In this document: positions 50,504 through 60,896 of the stretch, in pieces | How the letters are laid out: each line of letters starts with the position of its first letter | Numbering within the stretch: the first letter of the stretch is position 1 | DNA from: Enterococcus columbae | GTDB taxonomy: Bacteria; Bacillota; Bacilli; Lactobacillales; Enterococcaceae | DNA: 64,000 nucleotides | Reading direction: 5' to 3' | NCBI GenBank assembly: GCA_020742395.1 | Contig: DYWZ01000034.1 | Span: 1 to 64,000, forward strand | Notes under the pieces: generated by a model | Seen by the model: the letters and a program-made list of their open reading frames with translations, nothing else | Told to the model about the DNA's origin: nothing | The model's database searches: none | Program-made: the position numbers and the translations under genes

Positions 50504-50533
50504 GAGGTCGACGATTGAGCCGACCTCTTTTTT
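50504..50533 (+). terminator. Terminator between trxA and uvrC
   Basis: GAGGTCGACGATTGAGCCGACCTCTTTTTT. Confidence 0.82.
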
Positions 50534-50543
50534 GGTGATAATC

Positions 50544-52328
50544 ATGAATGAATTAATTAGAGAAAAATTAACGCTTTTACCTGATCAGCCAGGTTGCTAT
50601 TTGATGAAAAATAGCCAAAATCAAATTATCTATGTGGGTAAGGCGAAGATTTTGAAAAATCGCGTTCGTTCCTATTTTACTGGCAGTCATAATACCAAAA
50701 CTGAACTATTGGTTTCAGAAATTGCTGATTTTGAGTATATTGTGACTGAATCGAATATTGAAGCCTTGCTTTTAGAAATTAATCTGATTAAAAAAAATCA
50801 GCCAAAGTATAATATCTTATTAAAAGATGATAAAACCTATCCTTTTATAAAAATTACTAATGAAAAATATCCGAGATTATTAATTACACGTAAAGTTTTA
50901 AAAGATAAAGCCTATTATTTTGGTCCTTATCCAAATGTTGGGGCAGCTAATGAAACGAAAAAAATACTTGATCGATTATTTCCTTTACGTAAATGCCAAG
51001 TTTTACCAAAAGAAGTCTGTTTGTATTATCACATGCATCAATGTTTAGCACCTTGTGTTTTTAACGTAGATCCAGCTGAATATCAAAAGATGGTCCAAGA
51101 AATTCGACGTTTTTTAAATGGAGATTATCAGGATATTCGACAACAAATCGTGGAAAAAATGCAGGCAGCTTCAGAAGAGCTATTATTTGAAAAAGCAGCA
51201 GAATATCGTGATCAAATTCAGGCGATTGATACGATTATGACGCGACAAAAAATGACTCAGACTGATTTTGTGAATCGAGATGTTTTCGGTTATTATGTCG
51301 ATCGTGGTTGGCTTTGTGTGCAAGTGTTTTTTGTACGTCAGGGAAAATTAATTCAAAGAGATGTAACTAGTTTTCCGATTTATGATGAACCTGAGGAGAG
51401 TTTTTTGACTTTTCTTGGTCAATTCTATCAAAAAGATGAACATATTACGCCAAATGAAATTTTAATTCCTCAAACCATCGACTTGGAAAGCGTGCAGGCG
51501 TTAGTTGATTGTAAAGTATTACAACCAATGCGTGGTGAGAAAAAGAAATTGGTCTTTTTAGCGAATAAAAATGCACAAGTTGCTTTACAAGAAAAATTTG
51601 CCTTGATTGATAAAAAACAAGAGAAAACTATCGGTGCCATTCAATCCCTAGGCGAAGCGATGGGGATTGTGCCACCTAATCGTATTGAGGCATTTGATAA
51701 CTCAAATATTTCAGGGACCAATCCAGTTTCAGCAATGGTTGTCTTTATTGATGGCAAGCCAGCTAAAAAAGAATATCGTAAATATAAGATTAAAACAGTT
51801 CAAGGACCTGATGATTATGCGTCCATGCGCGAGGTGATTTATCGCCGTTATTCAAGAGTGTTAAAAGAAGGATTAGCATTACCTGATTTAATCATTATTG
51901 ATGGGGGCAAAGGTCAAGTTGAAGCAGCTAGGGAAGTCTTGGAAAATCAATTAGGTTTAGATTTACCAATTGCCGGCTTAGTTAAAAATGACAAGCATAA
52001 GACTAGTGAAATGTTATTTGGTCGTGATCATTCAGTTGTGGCACTTGAACATCATTCGCAAGCCTTTTTCTTGTTGCAAAGAATTCAAGATGAAGTCCAC
52101 CGTTTTGCGATTACTTTCCATCGTCAGTTACGCAGTAAAAATAGTTTTGCTTCTCAACTTGATCAAATTGCTGGATTAGGTCCAAAACGTAAGCAGTTGT
52201 TGCTAAAAGAATTTAAATCATTAAAAAATATTCAGCAAGCAAGCTTTGAAGAACTTGCTCAATTATTACCTAACAATGTTGCGCAAAATGTTTGGCAGTA
52301 TTTTAATGGAGAAGCAACGCATTCATAA
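50544..52328 (+). CDS. uvrC: Excinuclease ABC subunit C
   Basis: [40 protein letters not shown] domain; start ATG 50544. Confidence 0.96.
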   Translation: MNELIREKLTLLPDQPGCYLMKNSQNQIIYVGKAKILKNRVRSYFTGSHNTKTELLVSEIADFEYIVTESNIEALLLEINLIKKNQPKYNILLKDDKTYPFIKITNEKYPRLLITRKVLKDKAYYFGPYPNVGAANETKKILDRLFPLRKCQVLPKEVCLYYHMHQCLAPCVFNVDPAEYQKMVQEIRRFLNGDYQDIRQQIVEKMQAASEELLFEKAAEYRDQIQAIDTIMTRQKMTQTDFVNRDVFGYYVDRGWLCVQVFFVRQGKLIQRDVTSFPIYDEPEESFLTFLGQFYQKDEHITPNEILIPQTIDLESVQALVDCKVLQPMRGEKKKLVFLANKNAQVALQEKFALIDKKQEKTIGAIQSLGEAMGIVPPNRIEAFDNSNISGTNPVSAMVVFIDGKPAKKEYRKYKIKTVQGPDDYASMREVIYRRYSRVLKEGLALPDLIIIDGGKGQVEAAREVLENQLGLDLPIAGLVKNDKHKTSEMLFGRDHSVVALEHHSQAFFLLQRIQDEVHRFAITFHRQLRSKNSFASQLDQIAGLGPKRKQLLLKEFKSLKNIQQASFEELAQLLPNNVAQNVWQYFNGEATHS

Positions 52329-52363
52329 AAAAAGTGTGTACAATTAATTGTACACACTTTTTA
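52329..52363. terminator. Bidirectional terminator
   Basis: AAAAGTGTGTACAATTAATTGTACACACTTTTT perfect palindrome. Confidence 0.88.
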
Positions 52364-52368
52364 CTTTG

Positions 52369-52740
52369 TTAACCACGAATAACTTCGATTTTATATCCAT
52401 CTGGATCGATAATAAAGTAGTATGAAGGTTGAGTACCAGGTAAACCTTTTAAGTCAGTCACTTCAAAACCAGCAGCTACATGTTTTTGATGTAAACTTTC
52501 AAGATCCTCTACGGCAATTGCAATGTGACCGTAACCATCGCCTAAATTATAAGCACCATGATCATAATTATAAGTTAATTCTAATTCATAATCATCACCA
52601 GGTAATGTCATATATACTAAGGTAAATTTGTGATCAGGAAAATCACGACGACGGCTTTCTTCAAAACCGAAAGCTTCTTGATAAAATTTTACAGATTCTT
52701 CTAAATTTTTGACGCGAACACAAGTATGTGCCATTTTCAT
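52369..52740 (-). CDS. gloA: Lactoylglutathione lyase (glyoxalase I)
   Basis: MKMAHTCVRVKNLEESVKFYQEAFGFEESRRRDFP; FFIIDPDGYKIEVI-like C-terminus. Confidence 0.93.
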   Translation of the reverse strand: MKMAHTCVRVKNLEESVKFYQEAFGFEESRRRDFPDHKFTLVYMTLPGDDYELELTYNYDHGAYNLGDGYGHIAIAVEDLESLHQKHVAAGFEVTDLKGLPGTQPSYYFIIDPDGYKIEVIRG

Positions 52741-52974
52741 AGATAAATCATCCTTTCATATGTACTAAAGCTATTTTAGCATATCGTTTGAATTGAAAAC
52801 AATTATTCTGTTTTTTATTTTTTTATCAAATGAGAGAAAGTCTATTGCTCAAAAAATTTTTTTAAAGTACAATCAAAAAAAGAATAAAAGTAGCAAATAA
52901 TCGATTTGCTAACCTATTATTGATTTTTGTTGGTTAGATAAAGGAAAGAGTAAGATCATTAAGGAGTGTCAATC

Positions 52975-53430
52975 ATGAAAGAAGCTATTTTTGGAGTGAG
53001 ATTAGCAGGAAAAGAGTATCGAGATCGTTTTGGAGCTTATGGTATTGTCAGCAATGTTGAAGGAAAAATCATCCTAGTGCAAGCGCCAAATGGGGCCTAT
53101 TTTTTACCAGGTGGTGGTATTGAAGCTGGCGAAGATCAAAAACAAGCTATTTCACGCGAAATGATGGAAGAATTAGGTTATCAAGTTGAGATTGGAGCTT
53201 ATTTGGGTGAGGCCATCGAGTATTTTTATTCGAGTCATCGCGATATTTATTTTAGACATCCTGGTTACTTTTATGTAATTGACCGTTGGCAGAGTATTTG
53301 TCAACCACTGGAAAAAAATAATCAATTATCGTGGGTTTCTGCTGACGATGCGATGTTATTGTTAAAACGAGGGAGTCATCGTTGGGCTGTTCAAAAATGG
53401 ATGAAATCTAAAGATAATAAATCAAATTAA
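52975..53430 (+). CDS. NUDIX hydrolase
   Basis: GGGIEAGEDQKQAISREMMEELGYQ Nudix box. Confidence 0.92.
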   Translation: MKEAIFGVRLAGKEYRDRFGAYGIVSNVEGKIILVQAPNGAYFLPGGGIEAGEDQKQAISREMMEELGYQVEIGAYLGEAIEYFYSSHRDIYFRHPGYFYVIDRWQSICQPLEKNNQLSWVSADDAMLLLKRGSHRWAVQKWMKSKDNKSN

Positions 53431-53473
53431 AAAGCAGCACTTTTTATCTATAATTGATAAAAAGTGCTGTTTT
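53431..53473. terminator. Bidirectional terminator
   Basis: AAAGCAGCACTTTTTATC...GATAAAAAGTGCTGTTTT. Confidence 0.87.
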
Positions 53474-54289
53474 CTAGTTATTTAAGACATATTGTTGGAC
53501 AGCTTGTGCTACGCCATTTTCTTCATTAGAACTAGTGATAACATCAGCATGTTTTTTCACGTTTTCAGTAGCATTACCCATTGCTACACCAATTCCAGCG
53601 TATAAAATCATTGGTAGGTCATTTTCATTGTCACCAATCGCCATGACTTCATCTGCTGACAGATTTAAAAAGTTTGCTAGATTTTCTAAGGCTAACCCCT
53701 TATTCACATTTTTATTTAGAATTTCTAAGAAATAGGGTGAACTTTTAACGATGGTATAGCGCTCAAAATATTCTTTTGGAATTTGTTTGATACCAGCATC
53801 CAAAATTTCTTCGTCATCAATCATCATAATTTTAATAATATTTAAATCTGAATGCATTTCTTCAGGAGTACGGTATTTTATTGGCATATTTACTAAGTAT
53901 GATTCACGAACAGTATGTGGACTGATATCACGATTAGCAGTATACATGCTATCTTCAGTGGTCGCATGTAAATGAACGCCAATTTTTCTTGATAAGTATT
54001 CTAAGTCGTTATAGTCAGCTAAAGTTAAACCATATTGAGAAATAATCTCCTTGGTAGTTGTGTTTTGCACTAATGAGCCGTTATAACTAATGACATAATC
54101 TTCACCACTAAAAAGCTCTAATTCATTTAGATAATTTAGCACACCCGGTAATGGTCTACCTGTACATAATACTACTTTGACGCCTTGAGCTCTAGCTTTT
54201 TGTAGGGCTTGTTTAACTTCATCGGTAATTTGATGGCGATTATTAATGAGTGTACCATCAATATCAATAGCGATTAATTTAATGGACAT
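53474..54289 (-). CDS. HAD superfamily Cof-type phosphatase
   Basis: IAIDIDGTLINNRHQI, GDNENDLPMI. Confidence 0.93.
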   Translation of the reverse strand: MSIKLIAIDIDGTLINNRHQITDEVKQALQKARAQGVKVVLCTGRPLPGVLNYLNELELFSGEDYVISYNGSLVQNTTTKEIISQYGLTLADYNDLEYLSRKIGVHLHATTEDSMYTANRDISPHTVRESYLVNMPIKYRTPEEMHSDLNIIKIMMIDDEEILDAGIKQIPKEYFERYTIVKSSPYFLEILNKNVNKGLALENLANFLNLSADEVMAIGDNENDLPMILYAGIGVAMGNATENVKKHADVITSSNEENGVAQAVQQYVLNN

Positions 54290-54309
54290 AAAATTCTCCT
54301 TGTAACTAT

Positions 54310-55671
54310 TTATTCAATCAATGAGCCGTTGTGAATATGGCTTTGAAATTGATTGTAGGTTTCATAAAATAAATCATAATTGTCTTGTAACGATTGGTCA
54401 ACCATTTCTTTTGGAAAATAGAATCGATCGTCCCCTTGACCTTGTCCGGCTAAAGCGGCAACTAATGGACTGATTGCTGATAATTCAATTAATGTACCAT
54501 CTAGTTGTTGTAATTCAATTTGGGTTCTAGGTTTGCTTACATCTGGACGATATAAATCATAAGGTAAATCAAAACTAGAGTGAATAGCTGTATAGTATTT
54601 GGCAAAAAAACCAGCTTTTTCAACGTAATCTTTCATCATCGGAATTTGATTTTTTTGCTTATTTGCTTGAAATTTAATCGATTTAAAAGGTTTACGATTT
54701 AAAAAGCGGCTAGCTAGATCACTTAAAATATGATCGGGATGTTTGGTCCAATAATGAAAACAAGTTGTCAGTACGCCGTCATCTAATTCTAGATAGTCTT
54801 CTAGATTAAAGTTTTCTGCTAAAAAGGGGTAGAGCAGACCAACTTCGCGATTAAAAACAGTAGGATTTTGTTTATAGAGTTCACTTGCTCGATTTAATAA
54901 GTGTTCTAAGACCACTTCCATTCCTCTAGAGGTTGGATGAAAGTAGATTTGCATATACATCTGATAGCGACTGATGATATAGTCTTCGATGGCGTGCATA
55001 CCACTAATAGAAAAAATAATGCCTTTTTGATTTGGTCGAATGTCTCGTAATATTCTTGTTAAATCAAAGGTTCCGTATTCTGTTCCCGTGTAATAGGCAT
55101 CTCGTAACAAGTAATCCATGCGATCAGCATCAATTTGACTTGAAATAATTTGAACTACTTGCGGATTAGGATATGTTTTTTGGATGACACTAGCGACTTT
55201 TTCAGGAAATCCCGCTTCTACGCGATTTAAAATTTGATAGATTTCCGTTTTGGGAGAGGTAATGATTTTTACTGTCAGTGCTTCATGATCTGTATGAAAA
55301 ATATGTTCAAAAGTATGCGAATAAGGACCATGTCCGACATCATGTAATAAAGCAGCACATAATGTAACCAACCGTTCTTCGTCGTTCCAACCATCTATAC
55401 CGTATTGATCAATGGAATAATTTTTTTGAAAAATATCACAAATTTGACGAGCGATTTCATAGACACCCAAGGAATGAGAAAAGCGACTATGTTCCGCGCC
55501 ATGAAAGGTAAAAGAGGCGGTTCCTAATTGCTTGATGCGTCGCAAGCGCTGGAATTCTTTAGAGTTAATTAAATCCCAGATAACTTTTGATTGTACATGA
55601 ATATAAGTATGAATGGGATCACGAAAGACTTTTTCTCTTGGTAAAGTTTGATATTTGTATAGTTGTGACAT
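54310..55671 (-). CDS. HD-domain phosphohydrolase (YwfO-like)
   Basis: FRDPIHTYIHV, GAEHSRFSHSLGVYEIAR, LLHDVGHGPYSHTFE. Confidence 0.92.
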   Translation of the reverse strand: MSQLYKYQTLPREKVFRDPIHTYIHVQSKVIWDLINSKEFQRLRRIKQLGTASFTFHGAEHSRFSHSLGVYEIARQICDIFQKNYSIDQYGIDGWNDEERLVTLCAALLHDVGHGPYSHTFEHIFHTDHEALTVKIITSPKTEIYQILNRVEAGFPEKVASVIQKTYPNPQVVQIISSQIDADRMDYLLRDAYYTGTEYGTFDLTRILRDIRPNQKGIIFSISGMHAIEDYIISRYQMYMQIYFHPTSRGMEVVLEHLLNRASELYKQNPTVFNREVGLLYPFLAENFNLEDYLELDDGVLTTCFHYWTKHPDHILSDLASRFLNRKPFKSIKFQANKQKNQIPMMKDYVEKAGFFAKYYTAIHSSFDLPYDLYRPDVSKPRTQIELQQLDGTLIELSAISPLVAALAGQGQGDDRFYFPKEMVDQSLQDNYDLFYETYNQFQSHIHNGSLIE

Positions 55672-55673
55672 AA

Positions 55674-56477
55674 TTATTCCTCCTCTAAAGACAGATTTCG
55701 TTGACGCATTGATTGAAATCGCTGATTAAGTAGGGTTTCTAAATGATTTCTTTGAATCCATTGACTGGCCTTTATTGTCTGACTGATTGCTAATTGAGAA
55801 GTCAAGTGTTCAATTGTACTTTCGATAGATTGCTCTTGTTTAAGCAATTCACTTAAAGTGGTCATCGATTTAGGATTTACATTTGGATAATCTGTAAGTG
55901 TAGCTTTTTTACTACCGGTGAGTTGATAGAAAGTTTGGATTAGTTTTCCACGTAACTCTTGGTTGCCGTTAACAGAAAGATACATCATTACAGCTACTCC
56001 ATTAGCCACTCGTCTTTGAGCTAAACCAGCAATTTTTTGATGGTTGACACTTAGATCGTAAGTGCCAGGACAATAAGAATCGCTGATTTCACCAGGTTCG
56101 ATTGATAAATCAGGAAAACTATTTTGTAATAAATGTAGCATTTTTTGATAACCATCTTCAATAGAAGCAATGTATTGTTTAGGGAAAGCTAAGGTCACAT
56201 TGATAATACCTGGATTGCTAACAACGGCTAAACCACCAGAATTACGAATGATTGTTTGATAGTTTTCATTATGTAGATAGGCAATTCTTTGATTAAACTG
56301 AGGGAGTTGTTGATCACGCATTCCTAGGATAACTAATGGTTCAGTTGACCAAGTATGAAAAAAACATTGATTATATTCACCGGCAAATTGAGTGAACGTG
56401 TCGGTTAATGCAAATGGTAAAAAATTTTGTTCGACATTATAATGATCATGGGTTAATTGAATGTATTGCATGTACAA
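55674..56477 (-). CDS. lipL: Octanoyl-[GcvH]:protein N-octanoyltransferase / lipoate-protein ligase family (LipL-like)
   Basis: BPL/LplA fold; IRNSGGLAVVSNPGIINVTLAFP, SYCPGTYDLSVNHQKIAGLAQRR. Confidence 0.82.
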   Translation of the reverse strand: MYMQYIQLTHDHYNVEQNFLPFALTDTFTQFAGEYNQCFFHTWSTEPLVILGMRDQQLPQFNQRIAYLHNENYQTIIRNSGGLAVVSNPGIINVTLAFPKQYIASIEDGYQKMLHLLQNSFPDLSIEPGEISDSYCPGTYDLSVNHQKIAGLAQRRVANGVAVMMYLSVNGNQELRGKLIQTFYQLTGSKKATLTDYPNVNPKSMTTLSELLKQEQSIESTIEHLTSQLAISQTIKASQWIQRNHLETLLNQRFQSMRQRNLSLEEE

Positions 56478-56628
56478 TTACTCCTTCATACAAATTGTTT
56501 GTTCTTTTATATTATATACGAGGGAATTGAAAACGAATATGAAAAAGACTTATTTTCATGGAAAAAATTAGCAAAATATGATACATATATAATTAGCAAG
56601 AAATTGAAGAACTGAAAGGAAGATAAAT

Positions 56629-57066
56629 TTGCAATTAGTTTCAAATGGGATTCCTATAAATATAAAGCTAGAAACATCGATTGTTCAAAATGAACATCGA
56701 CAAAATTTTTTGTATGAAAGTGTTGGCCAAGCTGTTCAAGTAGGGAGTCATTGGTATCTTCGTTATGAAGAAAAGGCTGAGAGTGGAGAGCACTTTCAAG
56801 TGATGCTTAAATTGTGTAGTGACGGTGCTGTGCATTTGACTAGACAAGGTTCGCTTAGAACGAAATTTCGTTTTGTACCTGGTGAAATTACTGAAACTAG
56901 CTATCAAACGTCTTATGGAACAATGTTGTTACTAACCAAGACGAAACGTTTACAACTAGAATTTTCTGAATTACCCTTAGCTGGAAAATTGCAACTAGCT
57001 TATGAATTATCAACTGGAGAAGAAATCCTTGGTAATTACCAATTATTTTTAGAATTTACCGCTTAG
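56629..57066 (+). CDS. DUF1934 family beta-barrel protein (YwiB-like)
   Basis: Length and SDGAVHLTRQGSLRTKFRFVPGE; located upstream of rpoE. Confidence 0.85.
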   Translation: MQLVSNGIPINIKLETSIVQNEHRQNFLYESVGQAVQVGSHWYLRYEEKAESGEHFQVMLKLCSDGAVHLTRQGSLRTKFRFVPGEITETSYQTSYGTMLLLTKTKRLQLEFSELPLAGKLQLAYELSTGEEILGNYQLFLEFTA

Positions 57067-57159
57067 TTTAACAAAAACAGGCTTTTTTTATTAGAACAAT
57101 TGCTTTTTTTGTCAGATTTTTGTATGATTAAGCGTAGACTTTGAAAGGACGTGTCTTGA

Positions 57160-57765
57160 GTGGAATTGAACGTATTTGATGGAATGAATCGAAATGAGCT
57201 TTCAATGATCGAAGTTGCTCATGCTATTTTAGAACAACGGGAAGATGTGATGGACTTTACAGATTTAGTGAATCAGATTCAAGTATTTTTAGATAAATCT
57301 GATGTTGAAATTCGTGAGTCTTTAGCACAATTTTATACTGATTTAAATATTGATGGTAGTTTTATTTCTTTAGGAGAAAATCGTTGGGGCTTGCGTTCAT
57401 GGTATGCAATCGATTCAATTGATGAAGAATTGAACCATGGTTTAGATGATGAGGATGAAGAAAATCAACCACGTCGTAAACGTAAGAAAGTCAATGCCTT
57501 TATCAATGATGATGAAGATGCGATTGATTATAATGATGATGATCCAGAAGATGCTGATTTAACAGATGATGACGATGATGATGATTTATTTGATGACGAA
57601 GACGATGAAGACGAAGAAATCGCTGAATACGATTCAGATCTAAAAGAGATCGGTGCTACTGATGATGAGGATGAAGATATTCCTTCAGGTATTGAAGATG
57701 ATTTAACAATTATCGACGATGAAGATGATGAAGATCTTTATGCTGATGAAGATGAGGAACTATAA
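57160..57765 (+). CDS. rpoE: DNA-directed RNA polymerase subunit delta
   Basis: N-terminal HARE-HTH domain followed by long Asp/Glu tail. Confidence 0.95.
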   Translation: MELNVFDGMNRNELSMIEVAHAILEQREDVMDFTDLVNQIQVFLDKSDVEIRESLAQFYTDLNIDGSFISLGENRWGLRSWYAIDSIDEELNHGLDDEDEENQPRRKRKKVNAFINDDEDAIDYNDDDPEDADLTDDDDDDDLFDDEDDEDEEIAEYDSDLKEIGATDDEDEDIPSGIEDDLTIIDDEDDEDLYADEDEEL

Positions 57766-57768
57766 TAA

Positions 57769-57799
57769 AAAAGTGTAGCCTTTGAAGGGCTACACTTTC
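57769..57799. terminator. Terminator between rpoE and the methionine synthase-like gene
   Basis: AAAGTGTAGCCTTTGAAGGGCTACACTTT. Confidence 0.85.
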
Positions 57800-57802
57800 T
57801 TG

Positions 57803-58957
57803 TTATACACCAAAAAATTCATGTGCAATGCGTTTACCTTGTTCGATTTTTTCCCATTGTTGTTCAATTGAAAGCTCATTACCACAGTCACATGAAGCAA
57901 AACCACATTGATGGGATAAGTATAAACGTTCTTTTGGAATAATGTTGCTAGCTTTATTTAGTAAATCAAAAACTCTTTTTTCATCATCTAAATGATTGGT
58001 TTTACTTGAAAGTAAGCCTAAGACGATTTCTATATTTGGTTTATCTTTTAATACCGCTAAGGCTTCAATATCACCAGCACGCTCATCGTCCCATTCTAAG
58101 AAAAAGCGATCATAGTGTTGATCTTTTAAAAATTTTTCAGCAATCGATTGGTAACTACCACCTGCAGCGTGACGACTCTGATAATTGCCTCGACAATTAT
58201 GGGTCCATACTTTTAAGCCTAATTGATGGGCAAAATCAATGATTTCATTATTAATAGAAATAAATTCATCAGCTAAGTTTTCTAAACCGTTATTTCCTTG
58301 AGTAAAAAAGCTTTTCTCATTATCTTCGGCAAATAATTCCCATAGACAATCGTCAAATTGAATAATTTCGCCACCAATTTGTCGATACTCCTCAATAAAC
58401 TCTTTGTAAGCCTTTAACAAACCTTCTTTTAATGCTTCTTTAGTAGGATAAACTTGATTTTCACCATATAGGCCTTTAAAAATTGCTAATTCAGTAAAAG
58501 CATGCGCTGCTCCCCAAACGGTAATTTTTACAGGAGTGTCACCAGCTAAAGCTTTGGTTTTTTGATAAATTGTTAAATAATGATGATTTTTCCCAGAAAG
58601 TGGTGCTAAAATTTCGATACCAATATCCTTACGTGTTTCAAAATGTCCGCCATCTAAATCTTGGAATAAATAACCTTGATCAGCAATGAAGCGTCGTATT
58701 CCCGAAAAGCCCCATATGAAATCTAGATGCCACATAGACCGACCATATTCACCATCTGTGATAATGGACAATTCATGTGCTTTTTGTTGTGTAATAATTG
58801 CTTCAATAGCTGTGTTTTCAGTCTCTTGGTAGCCTGGCAGCTGATCATAAAAAGGATATTGGATATCTTCACGATGTTCAATCTCATTTTTATAAATAAG
58901 TAATTCTTTAGGTCTTAATAATGAACCGACTAATTGAAATTTATCTGTATAAGTCAT
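57803..58957 (-). CDS. Cobalamin-independent methionine synthase family protein (C-terminal domain type, YxjG/YxjH-like)
   Basis: VGSLLRPKEL, HNCRGNYQSRHAAGGSY, LYLSHQCGFASCDCGN. Confidence 0.9.
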   Translation of the reverse strand: MTYTDKFQLVGSLLRPKELLIYKNEIEHREDIQYPFYDQLPGYQETENTAIEAIITQQKAHELSIITDGEYGRSMWHLDFIWGFSGIRRFIADQGYLFQDLDGGHFETRKDIGIEILAPLSGKNHHYLTIYQKTKALAGDTPVKITVWGAAHAFTELAIFKGLYGENQVYPTKEALKEGLLKAYKEFIEEYRQIGGEIIQFDDCLWELFAEDNEKSFFTQGNNGLENLADEFISINNEIIDFAHQLGLKVWTHNCRGNYQSRHAAGGSYQSIAEKFLKDQHYDRFFLEWDDERAGDIEALAVLKDKPNIEIVLGLLSSKTNHLDDEKRVFDLLNKASNIIPKERLYLSHQCGFASCDCGNELSIEQQWEKIEQGKRIAHEFFGV

Positions 58958-59164
58958 ATATGTTTCCTCCTAAATTAAGTTGTTGGGTTTATTCTAACAG
59001 AGTTAATCAATAATAGATAATACTTAAATACTTGATTTAACTATAGTTTTAAACTATAACTATTCTTAAATGTTGAAAAAAGAGAAAAAAGTCTGTTTGA
59101 CAATTTATTCAGGCTAAGCTAATCTTATTTATAAAGAAAACGATTACGTTTGATAGTTGATAAA

Positions 59165-59200
59165 AAACAAAAAATCCTGATGTTTAATAAACATCAGGAT
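59165..59200 (-). terminator. Terminator of tRNA-Arg transcript
   Basis: Minus strand ATCCTGATGTTTATTAAACATCAGGATTTTTTGTTTTTT. Confidence 0.83.
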
Positions 59201-59215
59201 CAGATAATTAAATTA

Positions 59216-59287
59216 CGCACCTTAAGGGAATCGAACCCCTGTCTCAAGAACCGGAATCTTGCGTGATATCCACTACACTAAAGGTGC
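59216..59287 (-). tRNA. tRNA-Arg (CCG anticodon)
   Basis: Minus strand GCACCTTTAGTGTAGTGGATATCACGCAAGATTCCGGTTCTTGAGACAGGGGTTCGATTCCCTTAAGGTGCG; CAAGA-TTCCGGT-TCTTG anticodon arm; G discriminator. Confidence 0.95.
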
Positions 59288-59337
59288 TCAACATTTATAT
59301 TTTACATAAAATTAATGGTTATGACAAGAGGTAGTCT

Positions 59338-60660
59338 ATGAAATTTGAACAACATGTTTCACAAAATCAAAAACAAGTTCAATCACAAAAGCTTGTTTTA
59401 ACACAACAATTACAGCAATCCTTGCAGGTTTTGCATTTTTCAATAGAAGAATTAAATCAGTTTATTCAAGCAAAATCTTTAGAAAATCCCTTAATCGAGC
59501 TAAAAGAAGCTAATTATAGTACCAATTATTCTAAACCTAAAAATGCCAATGGTCAGGAGATGGACTCTTTAATTCAAATTCCTGATCGTAAAGTTTCACT
59601 GTTTGAACATTTAATTCAACAGATTCATTTAAATTATCGTGATACCTATTTACGGACTTTGGTTTTATTCTTAGTGGAATATATCGATTTAAATGGCTAT
59701 TTAAAAATCACTTTAGAAAAAGTCCAGCAAAAAACAGGTGCAGAATATATTCAGTTGTTAGATGCTTTGACTTTGATCCAACGTTTAGATCCGGCTGGAG
59801 TAGGTGCAAGAAATCTTCAAGAATGTCTAATGTTACAAACCGAGCGGGATCAATTAGCACCAAATCTAGCTTATCTAGTCTTAGAAGAGTATTTTGAAGC
59901 ATTTGCTGAACGAAAATGGGAAAAAATCGCTAAAGCTTTGGACTGCACGCTTATTGATATTCAGCAAATCTTTGACTATGTTCAAACACTAACGCCTACT
60001 CCAGGTGCTTCTTATGGTTCTACAGAAGGGCTATATATTATTCCAGATTTAAGTGTAAAAATAGTTGAAGGAAAACTAGTAGTAACCAATAATCGACAAG
60101 GTGTCCCTGAATTGAAATTCCATCAACAATATTTTGAACGCTTAAAACAAAATGAAGATAAAGAAGTTGACCATTATCTAAATCAAAAATTACAAGAATT
60201 TGAAAATTTACAAAAAGCAATTGTTCAACGTGGGGATACGGTTTTAGCAGTAGGTAAATATTTGATTGAACATCAACAGGCCTTTTTCTTTGACGAAAAT
60301 AGACCACTCCAACCACTTACGATGCGCGAAGTAGCTGATGATTTACAAATTCATGAATCAACGGTTTCACGGGCAGTCAATGGTAAATATCTGGAATGTG
60401 AGTTTGGAATTTTTGAATTAAAACAATTTTTTGTTCAAAAATTATCAACTTCCAATGGTGAAGAAATTGCCAATACATCAATTAAAGAGCAGCTAAAGCA
60501 ATTTATTGAACAAGAAGATAAACGCAAACCTTTATCTGATCAAAAAATTGTTGAGTTATTTGAAAAGATAGGTGTTGAGATTTCTAGACGGACGGTGGCG
60601 AAATATCGAGATTCTCTCCATATTCCTAGTTCAGCTAAACGCAAACGTTATGACGAATAA
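59338..60660 (+). CDS. rpoN: RNA polymerase sigma-54 factor
   Basis: Q-rich N-terminus (QQLQQSLQVLHFSIEEL), DLQIHESTVSRAVNGKYLE, RRTVAKYRDSLHIPSSAKRKRYDE (RpoN box). Confidence 0.95.
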   Translation: MKFEQHVSQNQKQVQSQKLVLTQQLQQSLQVLHFSIEELNQFIQAKSLENPLIELKEANYSTNYSKPKNANGQEMDSLIQIPDRKVSLFEHLIQQIHLNYRDTYLRTLVLFLVEYIDLNGYLKITLEKVQQKTGAEYIQLLDALTLIQRLDPAGVGARNLQECLMLQTERDQLAPNLAYLVLEEYFEAFAERKWEKIAKALDCTLIDIQQIFDYVQTLTPTPGASYGSTEGLYIIPDLSVKIVEGKLVVTNNRQGVPELKFHQQYFERLKQNEDKEVDHYLNQKLQEFENLQKAIVQRGDTVLAVGKYLIEHQQAFFFDENRPLQPLTMREVADDLQIHESTVSRAVNGKYLECEFGIFELKQFFVQKLSTSNGEEIANTSIKEQLKQFIEQEDKRKPLSDQKIVELFEKIGVEISRRTVAKYRDSLHIPSSAKRKRYDE

Positions 60661-60670
60661 AATGATTTAT

Positions 60671-60704
60671 AAAGCAGTGGGTACAAAATAGTCCCACTGC
60701 TTTG
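60671..60704 (+). terminator. Terminator after rpoN
   Basis: AAAGCAGTGGGTACAAAATAGTCCCACTGCTTT. Confidence 0.75.
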
Positions 60705-60845
60705 TTTGATAAGAACAATATTTAAATACTAAATATATTTTTTGAAAATAAAAAAGAATATTATATTGATTATTTTCTGAAAAGATGATATGATAATAAA
60801 TGTGATGAGGAAATATTCCGAATGCACAAATTTTTTTATCCGACA

Positions 60846-60881
60846 TGGGTCAGTATTTGTCTATACAGGACAAAAGTTGTC
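60846..60881 (+). promoter_or_regulatory. CggR operator
   Basis: TGGGTC-N6-TGTC-N4-CAGGAC-N6-TGTC, matching the spacing of the known CGGGACN6TGTCN4CGGGACN6TGTC operator; 15 nt before cggR ATG. Confidence 0.82.
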
Positions 60882-60896
60882 CAACGGAGGAAAACG

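Noticed and set aside
57450-57765. GAT/GAA-rich repetitive tract as a repeat or CRISPR-like array
   Set aside because: It is the acidic Asp/Glu tail of RNA polymerase delta subunit; codon-level low complexity, no spacers.
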